A stretch of 55,721 bases of DNA from Mariprofundaceae bacterium (GTDB taxonomy: Bacteria > Pseudomonadota > Zetaproteobacteria > Mariprofundales > Mariprofundaceae), in the NCBI GenBank assembly GCA_015488115.1, contig WFOK01000014.1, forward strand, positions 1 to 55,721. The letters are read 5' to 3'. Below, one piece after another: positions 17,184 to 26,969 of this stretch. Below the pieces are notes generated by a model, which had not been told where the DNA came from, ran no database searches, and worked only from the letters and a program-made list of their open reading frames with translations. Numbering within the stretch: position 1 is the stretch's first letter; every line of letters begins with the position of its first letter. The position numbers were made by a program, and so were the translations under genes.

Positions 17184-17189
17184 GTTCGT
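17176..17189. other. 14-bp perfect palindrome over the M23 peptidase start codon
   Basis: ACGAACATGTTCGT reads the same on both strands and centres on the proposed ATG. It could be an operator for a dimeric regulator that blocks initiation. The half-sites resemble GAAC/GTTC of some LexA boxes, but the 2-base spacing does not fit a known LexA consensus. The rest of the 170-base gap to rnd shows no clear promoter. Confidence 0.3.
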
Positions 17190-17353
17190 CAAGCCTCGAA
17201 ACCATCGAGAAAGATGACAGGGATGAGCAATATTTTGCTTCCTTATCAAAGACCTGGACATCAGACTTCATGTAGGACATCATCCATGGTGACACGCTGG
17301 CGCAGCCGGCAAACAAGGCTGCAAAGATGTTCATTCCCCGCTAGGTTTGCCCC

Positions 17354-18544
17354 ATGTCCCGCTATCAATTGATCGACGGAAGCCACAAGCTGCACGCAGC
17401 CGTTGAGGCCATGAGGCAGTCGGACGTGCTGTGCGTGGACACGGAATTTCACCGGGAACGCACCTATTTTCCCGAGTTTGCGCTGCTGCAGATCTATGGC
17501 GGTGGCCGCTGCTGGGTCATCGACCCGCTGGGCATTGCGGACCTTTCGCCTGTCTGGGACGTGCTTACGGACCCGGGTATCCTGAAGGTCTTTCATGCCG
17601 CAAGACAGGATATCGAAATCATCGTGCGGGCCTGTGGACGGCTCCCCCTGCCCCTGTTCGACACGCAAATCGCGGCGGCATTGCTCGGCCATGGGCAGCA
17701 GATCGGATTCGGCAATCTGGTGCAGCGCCTGGTCCGAAAAAACCTTTCCAAGCAGGAGTCCTTCAGCGACTGGTTGCAACGCCCCCTTGATCCGCGGCAG
17801 CTCGACTATGCCGCCGATGATGTCATCTGGCTGATGCCGTGTTTCCAGAAACTGCGTGATGAACTGAAGGCGCGCGGAAGACTGGCATGGCTTGAGGAAG
17901 AGCAGGCGCTCCTGTGCAATCCTGCAAGTTATGCGGAACAGGATGATCTGGTGTTCTGGCGCGTCAAGGGGTCCAACCGGCTCAAGGGAGCGCATCTGTC
18001 GGCCCTGCGAGAACTGGCCAAATGGCGGGAAGCCGAGGCGAGAAGGCGCAACATCCCCCGCCGGCGCATCCTGTCGGATGAGGCCCTGGTTGATATCGCG
18101 CGCCGCAAGGATCTCGATCCGCAGACACTGGGCCGAATCAGGGGGCTCAGCCCTTCCCTGTTGCAACATTCAGGCAAGGCGATCCTTCGGGCCTGGCGAC
18201 AGGGCATCCATTCACCCCCCGAACACTGGCCAGAAGCCCCTGCACGCAAGCCGCTCGCGCCAGGCACGGAGCTGCGCTGCGAAATGCTGGACACCCTCGT
18301 GCGGCTGAAGGCCGAAAGCGGATCCATCGCTCCATCCATTCTGGCTGACAAGGCCGAGTTGTCGGCCCTGGCCTCATGGGGACACCAATGCAAGAAAGAA
18401 CCTCCCTCCCTGGCATGCCTCAAGGGCTGGCGCTACGAGCTCGTCGGCCGGGATCTGCTGCGCCTGCTGCGCGGTGAGATCTGTCTATCCATCGATGCAC
18501 GCACGGGCCGACCGCGCATCAGCTCCACGGAGACGATGCGATGA
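17354..18544 (+). CDS. rnd: Ribonuclease D
   Basis: A 3'-5' exoribonuclease that trims tRNA and other stable RNA precursors. The DEDDy catalytic motifs are visible: CVDTEFHRERTY (Exo I), FHAARQDIEI (Exo II) and YAADDVIWL (Exo III). An HRDC domain follows (around ELAKWREAEARRRNIPRRRILSDEAL, split over residues 215-300). The 396 residues match the family length. Its stop overlaps the start of the next gene (ATGATG), giving a coupled set rnd, unknown gene, xthA. Confidence 0.95.
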   Translation: MSRYQLIDGSHKLHAAVEAMRQSDVLCVDTEFHRERTYFPEFALLQIYGGGRCWVIDPLGIADLSPVWDVLTDPGILKVFHAARQDIEIIVRACGRLPLPLFDTQIAAALLGHGQQIGFGNLVQRLVRKNLSKQESFSDWLQRPLDPRQLDYAADDVIWLMPCFQKLRDELKARGRLAWLEEEQALLCNPASYAEQDDLVFWRVKGSNRLKGAHLSALRELAKWREAEARRRNIPRRRILSDEALVDIARRKDLDPQTLGRIRGLSPSLLQHSGKAILRAWRQGIHSPPEHWPEAPARKPLAPGTELRCEMLDTLVRLKAESGSIAPSILADKAELSALASWGHQCKKEPPSLACLKGWRYELVGRDLLRLLRGEICLSIDARTGRPRISSTETMR

Positions 18545-19197
18545 TCGCCCATGCGGACGAGTTGCGGGGACTGTGCTATACGATTGATGCGCTCAGCGAT
18601 TCGGGCAAGCATGCCTGGCGTCTGCAGGAGGATGGCAGCTGGCGGAGCTGCCGGTATGGCGAGCCACTCAAGCAGGGCGACAAGCGCATCACCGATGTGG
18701 ATGAAGCCGAACAATGGGCGGGACAACGGCTGAAGAAAACCTCCGATGGGCAACTGAAGCCTGCGGGGCAGCCAGGCAAGTTCGACTTCTGGGTCCGCGG
18801 GATTTTCGCCCATGCCGTGCCCCATCGCTTCCATGCACCGAGCCTTCCGCAGAAGGATGATCTGATCAGGGTGGTCGCCTCGCTGACCCCTGGCATCCCC
18901 TGGCTTGTCTATCTCGATGCCGACGGTCGTTTCCGGGCGCTGGATTCGCGAAGCGAACCCATCATCGGCAATCTGGACATTGCCGTGCGCGGAGAAATCG
19001 CATCCAGCCCCGAATATGTCGGTCCGGATGCGGCCTGCAACGAGCAGAACATGAGCCAGCTCTATGCACAGTTTCTCGGCGGCTGGCTTGAACATCTGAA
19101 CACGGGGCGCATGGGGGTTTTCGTGCCGGATCCCGAGAAGACCAAGGATGCCGAAAGCTATATTGAGGCCCTGAACGCATGGCACCCCCGCTCATGA
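18541..19197 (+). CDS. Conserved-looking cytoplasmic protein of unknown function, coupled to rnd and xthA
   Basis: A 218-residue soluble protein with no signal peptide or membrane helix. I do not recognise a domain. It is rich in Trp, Asp and Glu and has motifs such as KFDFWVRGIFAHAVPHRF and GIPWLVYLDADGRFRALD. The start overlaps the rnd stop, and the stop overlaps the xthA start (ATGA at 19194). Gene coupling on both sides shows it is real. A nucleic-acid-related role is only inferred from its neighbours, an RNase and a DNA-repair nuclease. Confidence 0.75.
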   Translation: MIAHADELRGLCYTIDALSDSGKHAWRLQEDGSWRSCRYGEPLKQGDKRITDVDEAEQWAGQRLKKTSDGQLKPAGQPGKFDFWVRGIFAHAVPHRFHAPSLPQKDDLIRVVASLTPGIPWLVYLDADGRFRALDSRSEPIIGNLDIAVRGEIASSPEYVGPDAACNEQNMSQLYAQFLGGWLEHLNTGRMGVFVPDPEKTKDAESYIEALNAWHPRS

Positions 19198-19985
19198 AGA
19201 TCATCAACTGCAATGTCAACGGCATTCGCTCGGCAGCCGCCAAGGGCTTTTTTCAATGGTTCTCGCATCAGAACGCCGACATCCTTTGCCTGCAGGAAAT
19301 CAAGGCGCAGGCCCATCAGATCCCCGAAGAGGCCTGCCCTAGCGGATACCATGCCCATTTCTCGCATGCCGAAAAGGCCGGCTATGCCGGCGTGGCCCTG
19401 TATTGCCGCAAGAAGCCGCTGGCCGTTCACGAGGGCTTCTCATCCGTCGATCCGACACAGGACTGGCGTGATATCGATACGGAAGGGCGCTATCTTCAGG
19501 CCGATTTCGAAGGCGTTTCCATCATCAGCGTCTATTTTCCGTCGGGATCGAGCTCGCCGCAGCGTCAGGCCAGGAAGATGAGTTTTCTCGAGCGATTCCT
19601 GCCCTTCATCCAGCGATTGAGGGAGCAGAAACGTGAGCTGATCATCTGCGGCGACATGAACATCGCGCATCAGCGCATGGATCTGTGCAACTGGCGTAGC
19701 AACCGGAAGAACTCGGGCTTTCTTCCCGAGGAGCGGGCCTGGTTCTCAGGCTGGCTGGATGCAGGCTTTGTCGATATCTATCGGCGGCTTCACCCCAGGG
19801 ACATCGCCTATTCCTGGTGGTCCAACCGCGGCCAGGCCAGGGCCAAGAACGTCGGCTGGCGCATCGACTATCTGATATGCACACCGGGCATGGCCGAATG
19901 TGCAAGCATGGCCAGCATTCATGACCGCAAGGAGCGCTTTTCCGATCATGCCCCCTTGCTCGCTCAATGGGAGACGGATTTGTAG
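19194..19985 (+). CDS. xthA: Exodeoxyribonuclease III (AP endonuclease)
   Basis: A Mg-dependent 3'-5' exonuclease and apurinic-site endonuclease of base-excision repair. The 263-residue protein begins MKIINCNVNGIRSA and shows the conserved CLQEIKAQ, YFPSGSSS, GDMNIAHQRMDLCNW, the YSWWSNRGQARAKNVGWRIDYL segment and the catalytic SDHAPLLA. The ATG at 19194 overlaps the upstream stop. An in-frame ATG five codons earlier is less likely. The 3' end overlaps the convergent apaH by 22 bases, and its TAG stop lies in TAGCCCGGA. Confidence 0.96.
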   Translation: MKIINCNVNGIRSAAAKGFFQWFSHQNADILCLQEIKAQAHQIPEEACPSGYHAHFSHAEKAGYAGVALYCRKKPLAVHEGFSSVDPTQDWRDIDTEGRYLQADFEGVSIISVYFPSGSSSPQRQARKMSFLERFLPFIQRLREQKRELIICGDMNIAHQRMDLCNWRSNRKNSGFLPEERAWFSGWLDAGFVDIYRRLHPRDIAYSWWSNRGQARAKNVGWRIDYLICTPGMAECASMASIHDRKERFSDHAPLLAQWETDL

Positions 19986-20806
19986 CCCGGACATTCGACC
20001 CTCGCCGCCAGACGATATGCTCCGCCTGGCAGCAGCTCAGCCATGGTCAGCGATCCTCCCCATACGCAGCCCGAATCAAGCCCCAGCACATGCGGCTGAT
20101 CAAGCACAAGGCCTTGCGCGGCCCAATGCCCGAACACAAGCCCTCGCCCCGGCGCACGCCAAGCCAGATGCTCATGGGCATACCACGGGGCATCGCCCTC
20201 GCGCGTGCTCAGGCCACTGCGCACCTTCCAGTTGAAGCGGCCATCGGCGGTGCAATATCGCGCCCGCGTGAACACGGCCGCATCAAAGAGCGCCCGGCTC
20301 ATGCCATCCCCTTCGGGCTCGCATTCGGCCGGCTCCCCGTACGCCAGGGCCTCCGCAAACGGCCGCCATGACCCACCCCGCAGTTCTTGCTGCAGGGCTG
20401 TGGCACGCCGCATGGACTCGTCCAGCGTCCATGCGGGATGCAAACCGGCATGCACCATCGCCCACCCAAGGTCGGCATCGACATGCATGAACGGCCTGTG
20501 ACGCAGCCATTCCAGCCGCTCATGCGCATCAGGCGCACTCAACAGCCGGGCCAGGCCCTCATCCACCGGCGACTCGCCGCGCGCCGCCAGGCCCAGCAGC
20601 ATCAGGTCATGGTTGCCCAGTACGGCCGTGCAGGCCTCGCCAAGCTCTGCCAGCAGGCGCAGCACCTCGAGGGAGGCCGGGCCACGGTTGACGAGATCCC
20701 CCACGCACCACAGGCGATCCCTGACCGGATCGAAGCATACGCGTTCCAGGGCAAGCCCAAGCTCCCGGGCGCAGCCCTGGATGTCACCAACCGCATAGAT
20801 GCTCAC
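19964..20806 (-). CDS. apaH: Diadenosine tetraphosphatase (symmetrical) ApaH
   Basis: Hydrolyses Ap4A to two ADP, controls alarmone levels and can decap Np4-capped RNA. Metallophosphatase motifs are in order: YAVGDIQGC, WCVGDLVNRGP, VLGNHDLMLL, MVHAGLHPAW and FGHWAAQG. The 280-residue length is normal. Its ATG overlaps the rmuC stop. It ends the ten-gene minus-strand run that starts at thiC, and it converges on and overlaps xthA. Confidence 0.96.
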   Translation of the reverse strand: MSIYAVGDIQGCARELGLALERVCFDPVRDRLWCVGDLVNRGPASLEVLRLLAELGEACTAVLGNHDLMLLGLAARGESPVDEGLARLLSAPDAHERLEWLRHRPFMHVDADLGWAMVHAGLHPAWTLDESMRRATALQQELRGGSWRPFAEALAYGEPAECEPEGDGMSRALFDAAVFTRARYCTADGRFNWKVRSGLSTREGDAPWYAHEHLAWRAPGRGLVFGHWAAQGLVLDQPHVLGLDSGCVWGGSLTMAELLPGGAYRLAARVECPGYKSVSH

Positions 20807-22236
20807 GAATCATCCACCGCCTGCGATGACGGACGCTCCTGCTCCTTTGCCTCTTCCTGCTGCAGGGCATCCATGCCCGCTTCTTCCCTGACGCCAGCCG
20901 GCAGCCGCTTGCGCACCTTCACGCCCAGCTCAACAAAATGCTCGGCCTGCCTGATCACGTTTCCACGTCCGCTGACCAGCTTGTTGCGGGCGCTCTCATA
21001 GCTTTTCTGGGCCGTGGCCAGTTGGATGCCCAACTTCTCGAAATCTTCCACGAAGCCACGCAGCTTGTCATAAAGCGCACCGGCGCGTTCCGCGATCCGC
21101 CTTGCGTTTTCGTTCTGGCGCTCATGTCGCCACAGATACTCGACCGTCTTCAACGTGGCCAGCAGCGTGGTCGGCGTCACGACCACGATGTTCCGCTCAA
21201 AGGCCTTCGTGAACAGTGATGGATCATGCTGGAAGGCCACCATGAACGCCGCCTCGATGGGCATGAACAAAAACACGAAATCGGGGGCGTTCAGGCCGGT
21301 CAGGGCGGCATAGTCCTTGCAGCTGAGCTGCTCGATGTGCCGGGCCACAGCCTTGACATGACGCTCCAGCGCCGCGCGCCTGTCCGCTTCGTTCTCTGCC
21401 GCCACATAGGCATTGTAATCAACGAGCGAAACCTTGGCGTCAATGATCAGGTGCTTGTCATCAGGCAGTCGGATGATCACATCCGGCCGCTTCAGCCTGC
21501 CCTCGCGATCGCGATGGGCATCCTGGATCGTGTACTCGATGCCCTTGCGCAGGCCGGATTGCTCCAGCACGGTTTCCAGCACCAATTCCCCCCAATCACC
21601 CTGGAGCTTCTTGTCCCCCTTCAAGGCTCGGGTCAGGTTGCGCGCCTCCTCATTCATTTGCTGGTTGAGCTGCTGCAGATGCTCCAATTGCTGGCGCAAT
21701 GCGGCTTGGGCATCAACCTCATGGCGGTGGATTTCATCCATGCGCCTCCGGAACTCACCCAATTGTTGCCGGATCGGATCAAGGATCTGGTCCAGGCTTT
21801 TCCGGCTCGTTTCCGAAAAGCTGCGGGTCTTCTGCTCGAAGATGTCATGCGCCAGTTGCTTGAATTCAGCGGCCAGCGAAGCCCGGGCGCGTTCCAGTTC
21901 GTGCAACTGCTCCCTTGCAGCCTTGCGCTCGCTTTGCAGGGTGCCTTCCATCTCGGCCAGGCGCGCCTGCAGGCGCTCCTTTTCCCGACGAACAGCCTCG
22001 AGGCTTTCTGATGCGGCCTCCAGCAAGCGCTGCATCTCGGCCTTGCCGGCCAGGGCGGCCTCAAGCCGCGCATCCTTGTCCGCCAGCGAAACCCTGAGTT
22101 CGGTGACCTCCCTGGAGGCAGCATCCAGCCTTGCATTGAGCAGCTTCAATTGTCTGCGCTGATGCAGCCACAACCATGCAGCCCCAAGGCCAACAAACAG
22201 CAGCGGCAGGATCCAGGCGGCTGTCCAGGGACTCAA
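20803..22236 (-). CDS. rmuC: DNA recombination protein RmuC
   Basis: A predicted nuclease-fold protein that limits recombination at inverted repeats. One N-terminal membrane helix (about residues 4-24) is followed by a long coiled coil to residue ~180 and the conserved RmuC core, which includes QGDWGELVLETVLEQSGLRKGIEY, KRPDVIIRLPDDKHLIIDAKVSL and LMPIEAAF. The first codon is TTG. The exact start is uncertain by a few residues. It lies 36 bases after alaS and overlaps apaH. Confidence 0.94.
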   Translation of the reverse strand: MSPWTAAWILPLLFVGLGAAWLWLHQRRQLKLLNARLDAASREVTELRVSLADKDARLEAALAGKAEMQRLLEAASESLEAVRREKERLQARLAEMEGTLQSERKAAREQLHELERARASLAAEFKQLAHDIFEQKTRSFSETSRKSLDQILDPIRQQLGEFRRRMDEIHRHEVDAQAALRQQLEHLQQLNQQMNEEARNLTRALKGDKKLQGDWGELVLETVLEQSGLRKGIEYTIQDAHRDREGRLKRPDVIIRLPDDKHLIIDAKVSLVDYNAYVAAENEADRRAALERHVKAVARHIEQLSCKDYAALTGLNAPDFVFLFMPIEAAFMVAFQHDPSLFTKAFERNIVVVTPTTLLATLKTVEYLWRHERQNENARRIAERAGALYDKLRGFVEDFEKLGIQLATAQKSYESARNKLVSGRGNVIRQAEHFVELGVKVRKRLPAGVREEAGMDALQQEEAKEQERPSSQAVDDS

Positions 22237-22272
22237 GGGAGCGTGCCCCTCACATCCAGGACATGAAGAACC

Positions 22273-24900
22273 TCATTCGGCCGCTTCACTCTCGAGCACC
22301 TCGGGAACGGATGCCAGCGCCGCAGCAAGCCCCTCTGGCCTCGTGCCGCCGGCCATGGCCATCTCGGGCCTGCCGCCTCCCTTGCCGCCGCACATCTCCG
22401 CCAGCCTGCGCACGATCTTGCCGGCATGGAAGCGTCCGCTCAAATCCTTGGTGACCCCGGCGATGAGCTGCACCTTGTTTCCCTTTTTCTGCCCGAACAC
22501 GATGACGCCGGATTTCAGCTTGGCCTTGGCCTTGTCCATGAAGTCCCTCAGATCTGGCACATCCCGGACCTCTGCCGCCAGAATGCGCACCCCGTCAAGC
22601 TCGGTGACCTTCCGCAGCAGCCCATCGAGTTGAGTGCTGGCCTGCCTGGCCTTCTCGGCGGTCAACTCCTGTTCCAGTTCCCTGAGCCGCCGCTGCAGGG
22701 CCTGCAGCGCATCCAGGGCCTGATCCTTGCGCACCTTCATCCGGGATCCGATATCTTCGAGCATCCTTGCATCCCCGGCAAAGGACGCATAGGCCCTTTC
22801 ATGGGTCAGGGCCTCGATGCGTCGCACACCAGCCGCGATGCCGCTCTCGGAGATGATCCTGAACAAGCCGATATCGCCGGTTCTCGACACATGCGTGCCA
22901 CCGCACAATTCGATCGAGCATCCGGCCTCCACCACGCGAACCTCGTCGCCATATTTCTCGCCAAACAGCGCCATGGCACCACTCTGCAAGGCCTCTTCCT
23001 GGCTCATCAGCCTCGTCGTGACCTCATCATTCGACCAGATGGCCTGATTGACCCGCAGCTCGATGCGCCGCAACTCATCATCGTTCAAGCCCTGATGATG
23101 CGTGAAATCGAAACGCAGACGCTGCGGTTCAACCAATGAGCCGGACTGCTTCACATGCGCCCCCAGCACCTGACGCAGAACCGCATGCAGCAGATGCGTG
23201 GCCGTGTGATTGCGCCGGATGGCATCACGCCTTGCAGCATCGACACGGAGACTTGCCGTCTTGCCGGCGCTGATCGATCCCCTGTCCACATGACCGATGT
23301 GCACGATCAGATCGGGCAGAAGGCGCTTCGTGTCCTCCACGACGAACAGCCCCTCATCGCTTTCAATCCGGCCCGTATCCCCGACCTGGCCGCCGGCCTC
23401 GGCATAAAACGGCGTCTGATTGGCCACAAGCCAGCCCCGCTCCCCCTCTTCAAGCCCTTGCACCGGCTCTCCGTCCTTGAGCAGACCGATGATGGCCCCC
23501 TCGGCCTGCAGGGTCGCATATCCGAGAAACTCCGTGGCGCCGTGCTCCTCGCGCCATTCGAAGAGCGCCTTGGGCACGGTCACCTCCCCGGAGCCGCCCC
23601 AAGCGGCGCGGGCGCGTTCCCGCTGCTCCTTCATGGCTGCCTCAAAGCCCGCATGATCAAGCTGAATGTTCCTTCCCTTCAGGATGTCCGCGGTCAGATC
23701 CAACGGGAAACCGTAGGTGTCGTACAGCATGAACAGGGTCGATCCCGGGATCGTACCCCCGTCCCCTGCCTCTGAGGCGGCCTTCTCGACCAGTTTCAGG
23801 CCCTTGTCCAGGGTTCTGATGAAGCGTTCCTCCTCGATGCGGATGATTTGCTCGATATTGTGCTGGTTCTCCCTGAGCTCGGCATACTGATCTCCCATCT
23901 CCTGCACCAGTGCCGGAACCAGGCGGTAAATGAAGGCCTCCCTCATGCCGAGCAGTCGACCGTGGCGACAGGCGCGACGCAGAATGCGGCGCAACACGAA
24001 GCCCCGGCCTTCGTTGCTGGGCAGCACGCCATCGGCGATCAGAAACGAGACCGAACGCAGATGGTCGGCCAGCACACGCAGGGAGACATCATGTTCGGCA
24101 TCGCGGCCGAACGGAACATGCGTGATCTCCGAGGCAGCTTCGATGAGGTGCCGGAACAGGTCGATGGCGTAATTGTCATGCGTTCCCTGCATGACGGCCG
24201 CCATGCGTTCCAGACCCATGCCCGTATCGACCGAAGGCTTCGGCAGCGGATGCAGTTTGCCGCTTTCATCCCGATCATACTGCATGAAAACAAGATTCCA
24301 TATCTCGACAAAGCGATCCCCATCCTCGTCCGGCGACCCCGGTGGACCACCGGGCACGTGCTCGCCGTGATCATAGAAGATCTCGGAGCATGGTCCGCAT
24401 GGGCCCGTCTCGCCCATGCTCCAGAAATTGTCCTTGGCCCCGATACGGGCCATCCTGGACTCAGGAACGCCAATATCGTTCGTCCAGATCCGATAGGCCT
24501 CGTCATCCTCCTCGAACACGGTGATGAACAGCCGTTCGGGATCAAGGCCCATGTTCCGGGTCAGGAACTCCCAGGCATAGGCGATGGCCTCGGCCTTGAA
24601 ATAGTCGCCAAAACTGAAGTTGCCGAGCATCTCGAAAAACGTGTGATGACGCGCCGTATGCCCGACATTTTCCAGGTCGTTGTGCTTGCCCCCGGCTCGC
24701 ACGCACTTCTGACTGGAAGCAGCGCGCGTATAAGGCCGGGTCTCGTTCCCGAGAAAGACGTTCTTGAACTGGACCATGCCGGCATTGGTGAACATGAGCG
24801 TCGGATCCCCATGCGGAACCAGAGGGCTGGAAGGCACGATGGTATGGCCACGTTCGGCGAAATAATCCAGGAATCTCTGACGTATCTCCGAAGTCCTCAA
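22273..24900 (-). CDS. alaS: Alanyl-tRNA synthetase
   Basis: Charges tRNA-Ala and edits Ser/Gly mischarging. The catalytic core starts RTSEIRQRFLDYF, and class II motifs follow (TNAGMVQFKNVFLG). The editing site has the paired HTATHLLHAVL and CGGTHVSRTGDIG motifs, and a C-terminal oligomerisation/C-Ala domain follows. I choose TTG 24900 as start because it aligns with the usual MKTSEIRQRF beginning and has GGAGG 9 bases upstream. ATG 24918 would overlap recX and lacks such a site. This gives 875 residues. The recA-recX-alaS order is classic gammaproteobacterial. Confidence 0.97.
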   Translation of the reverse strand: MRTSEIRQRFLDYFAERGHTIVPSSPLVPHGDPTLMFTNAGMVQFKNVFLGNETRPYTRAASSQKCVRAGGKHNDLENVGHTARHHTFFEMLGNFSFGDYFKAEAIAYAWEFLTRNMGLDPERLFITVFEEDDEAYRIWTNDIGVPESRMARIGAKDNFWSMGETGPCGPCSEIFYDHGEHVPGGPPGSPDEDGDRFVEIWNLVFMQYDRDESGKLHPLPKPSVDTGMGLERMAAVMQGTHDNYAIDLFRHLIEAASEITHVPFGRDAEHDVSLRVLADHLRSVSFLIADGVLPSNEGRGFVLRRILRRACRHGRLLGMREAFIYRLVPALVQEMGDQYAELRENQHNIEQIIRIEEERFIRTLDKGLKLVEKAASEAGDGGTIPGSTLFMLYDTYGFPLDLTADILKGRNIQLDHAGFEAAMKEQRERARAAWGGSGEVTVPKALFEWREEHGATEFLGYATLQAEGAIIGLLKDGEPVQGLEEGERGWLVANQTPFYAEAGGQVGDTGRIESDEGLFVVEDTKRLLPDLIVHIGHVDRGSISAGKTASLRVDAARRDAIRRNHTATHLLHAVLRQVLGAHVKQSGSLVEPQRLRFDFTHHQGLNDDELRRIELRVNQAIWSNDEVTTRLMSQEEALQSGAMALFGEKYGDEVRVVEAGCSIELCGGTHVSRTGDIGLFRIISESGIAAGVRRIEALTHERAYASFAGDARMLEDIGSRMKVRKDQALDALQALQRRLRELEQELTAEKARQASTQLDGLLRKVTELDGVRILAAEVRDVPDLRDFMDKAKAKLKSGVIVFGQKKGNKVQLIAGVTKDLSGRFHAGKIVRRLAEMCGGKGGGRPEMAMAGGTRPEGLAAALASVPEVLESEAAE

Positions 24901-24901
24901 C

Positions 24902-25366
24902 TTAGCTGTCCTCCCCATGTTCTTTCAGCGCCTGCATGATCGAAGCCATGTCGTGCCCCTTGCCGCGAAGGAATCTGGCATGCCTTTGCCATATCTTCTC
25001 ATCAACATGACGCAATCCCTGTGGATCCCGTGTCGCAAGCAGCCGCCTGCAGACATCAAGCGAACTCTGCATGTCTTCCATGCGCTTGCGAACCCTTTCC
25101 AGCGCCCGGGCATCAACGCCCAGCGCCTCGGCCTTCCTGACTGCAAGCCAGAGCGCCTCCCCGCGTTGCTGACGCGCCCGCAGAAAGGACTCGGCAAACC
25201 GCTCATCGCTGATCAGGCCCTGTTCGGAAAGCTCGCATATGACGGCATCGGCCGTCTGCTCTGCTGCGCCGCGCTGAAGCAGCTTCGCGCGCAGCTGCGC
25301 CGCGCAATACTCGCGCCTGGCCAGCAGGCGCAGCACATACCGAAGCGCCGCCTTATGGTCCATCAT
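24902..25366 (-). CDS. recX: RecA regulatory protein RecX
   Basis: Binds RecA filaments and tunes their assembly. The 154-residue helical protein carries the RecX pattern of three-helix repeats, with the conserved YVLRLLARREYCAAQLRAKL start and the GLISDERFAESFLRAR segment. Two ATG codons in a row mark the start (25366 and 25363). It lies 11 bases after recA and one base before the proposed alaS start. Confidence 0.93.
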   Translation of the reverse strand: MMDHKAALRYVLRLLARREYCAAQLRAKLLQRGAAEQTADAVICELSEQGLISDERFAESFLRARQQRGEALWLAVRKAEALGVDARALERVRKRMEDMQSSLDVCRRLLATRDPQGLRHVDEKIWQRHARFLRGKGHDMASIMQALKEHGEDS

Positions 25367-25377
25367 GGACCTTGCGC

Positions 25378-26388
25378 CTATTCCGCCTCAGCCTGGTCAA
25401 GAGCCGGCAAGCCAAGCTCGCGGCGAAGCGCTGTCTCCACCTCGGACATCATCTCGGGATGTTCCTTGAGAAAGTTGATCGCATTGTCCCGGCCCTGGCC
25501 GATGCGTTCATTGCCCTTGGCATACCAGGCGCCGCTCTTGCTGATCAGCCCATGCTTGACGCCCAGGTCCAGAATCTCGCCGGCATGGGAGATGCCCTCA
25601 CCGTACATGATCGAGAATTCGGCCTGTTTGAACGGCGGAGCAACCTTGTTCTTGACCACCTTGACGCGCGTTTCGTTGCCCAGCACCTCATCGCCCTTCT
25701 TGATGGCCCCTGTGCGCCGCACATCCAGCCTGACGGAGGCATAAAACTTCAGTGCATTGCCTCCGGTCGTCGTTTCCGGATTACCGAACATGACGCCAAT
25801 CTTCATGCGAATCTGGTTGATGAAGATCACCATGGTTTTGGAGCGGGCAATGGATCCGGTCAGCTTGCGCAGGGCCTGGCTCATCAGCCTGGCCTGCAGG
25901 CCCATGTGGGAATCGCCCATGTCCCCGTCCAGCTCGGCGCGCGGCGTCAGCGCCGCGACCGAATCGACGACGATGACATCCAGGGCGCCGGAGCGCGTCA
26001 GCATGTCCACGATCTCCAGCGCCTGCTCGCCGGAGTCCGGTTGCGACACGATCAGCTCATTGACATCGACGCCGAGCTTCTCGGCATAAACCGGATCCAG
26101 GGCATGCTCGGCATCCACAAAGGCGGCCGTGCCCCCCCTGCGCTGGGCCTCGGCAACGGCATGCAGGGCAAGCGTGGTCTTGCCGGAGGACTCCGGGCCG
26201 TAAATCTCGATCACCCTGCCCCGGGGATATCCCCCGACGCCCAGCGCTGCATCCAGGGCCAGGCTACCCGTCGGAATGACATCAACGGCGACCTTGCTCT
26301 GGTCCCCGAGGCGCATGACGGCCCCTTTCCCAAACTGGCGTTCGATTTGGCTCATGGCCGTTTCAAGGGCCTTGGTTTTGTCGGACAT
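25378..26388 (-). CDS. recA: Recombinase A
   Basis: Central ATPase of homologous recombination and SOS co-protease. The Walker A motif GPESSGKTT, Walker [11 protein letters not shown] and loop regions L1 ([19 protein letters not shown]) and L2 (around [19 protein letters not shown]) are complete. The ATG at 26388 has AAGGAG 8 bases upstream inside the end of thpR. The preceding TTG is less likely. At 336 residues it is shorter than E. coli RecA and has a brief acidic tail. No LexA box is visible, and the gene seems to be transcribed from within a long operon. Confidence 0.98.
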   Translation of the reverse strand: MSDKTKALETAMSQIERQFGKGAVMRLGDQSKVAVDVIPTGSLALDAALGVGGYPRGRVIEIYGPESSGKTTLALHAVAEAQRRGGTAAFVDAEHALDPVYAEKLGVDVNELIVSQPDSGEQALEIVDMLTRSGALDVIVVDSVAALTPRAELDGDMGDSHMGLQARLMSQALRKLTGSIARSKTMVIFINQIRMKIGVMFGNPETTTGGNALKFYASVRLDVRRTGAIKKGDEVLGNETRVKVVKNKVAPPFKQAEFSIMYGEGISHAGEILDLGVKHGLISKSGAWYAKGNERIGQGRDNAINFLKEHPEMMSEVETALRRELGLPALDQAEAE

Positions 26389-26393
26389 CAACG

Positions 26394-26969
26394 CTACTCC
26401 TTCAGTCTAAACTCTTCGATACAACGATACTGAGCACCCTCCGGCCTCAGGACCGACTGGTACAAACGAACCGTGTCGGCCAGCCATGTCACATCCGGCA
26501 GAGGGGGAAAATCCTGCCACATCTCTGGCCTCAGGGGGGAGACCAAGCCACGGGCCCTGGCGAGCGTGACATGCCCCCGAAACGGATCCTCCTTTGCGCC
26601 ACGCTTGCGAAGCGTAGCATGGCCGGCAAGACGACAACAACGCGCAAGTTGGGCAAGACTTCCGGGCGGACGTGCATCCTCAACACCGGCCCAGATGACT
26701 CGGGGTCTGGCAAGAGACGGAAAAACGCCAGATCCCTTCAGGCGCAGCAGAAGCGGCTGAAACCCCGGCAGTCGCTCGGACAAGGCATCCGCAAGACGCT
26801 CGGCCTCGCCGCCCGTGATCTCGCCATAAAAGGCAAGCGTCAGATGCCAGTTCTCCCTGGGAACGAAGCGCCATTCGCTGGCATGCAGCTGGAGGCCAGC
26901 CTGCTGCCACCACAAGGCCAGCTCCTCACTGGCTTCCTCGCTCAGGTCGAGGGCGGCAAAAAGACGCAT
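26394..26969 (-). CDS. thpR: RNA 2',3'-cyclic phosphodiesterase ThpR (LigT family)
   Basis: A 2H phosphoesterase of 191 residues that opens 2',3'-cyclic phosphates on RNA and can ligate tRNA halves in vitro. Both HxTx catalytic tetrapeptides are present, HLTL (in [10 protein letters not shown]) and HVTL (in [10 protein letters not shown]). The start overlaps the tsaE stop (TGATG). It lies directly upstream of recA and shares its transcript. Confidence 0.93.
   Translation of the reverse strand: MRLFAALDLSEEASEELALWWQQAGLQLHASEWRFVPRENWHLTLAFYGEITGGEAERLADALSERLPGFQPLLLRLKGSGVFPSLARPRVIWAGVEDARPPGSLAQLARCCRLAGHATLRKRGAKEDPFRGHVTLARARGLVSPLRPEMWQDFPPLPDVTWLADTVRLYQSVLRPEGAQYRCIEEFRLKE

Noticed and set aside
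17176-17189. The palindrome as a LexA (SOS) box
   Set aside because: GAAC-2-GTTC spacing fits neither the Gram-positive GAAC-4-GTTC nor the alphaproteobacterial GTTC repeat, and the gene is not a typical SOS gene.
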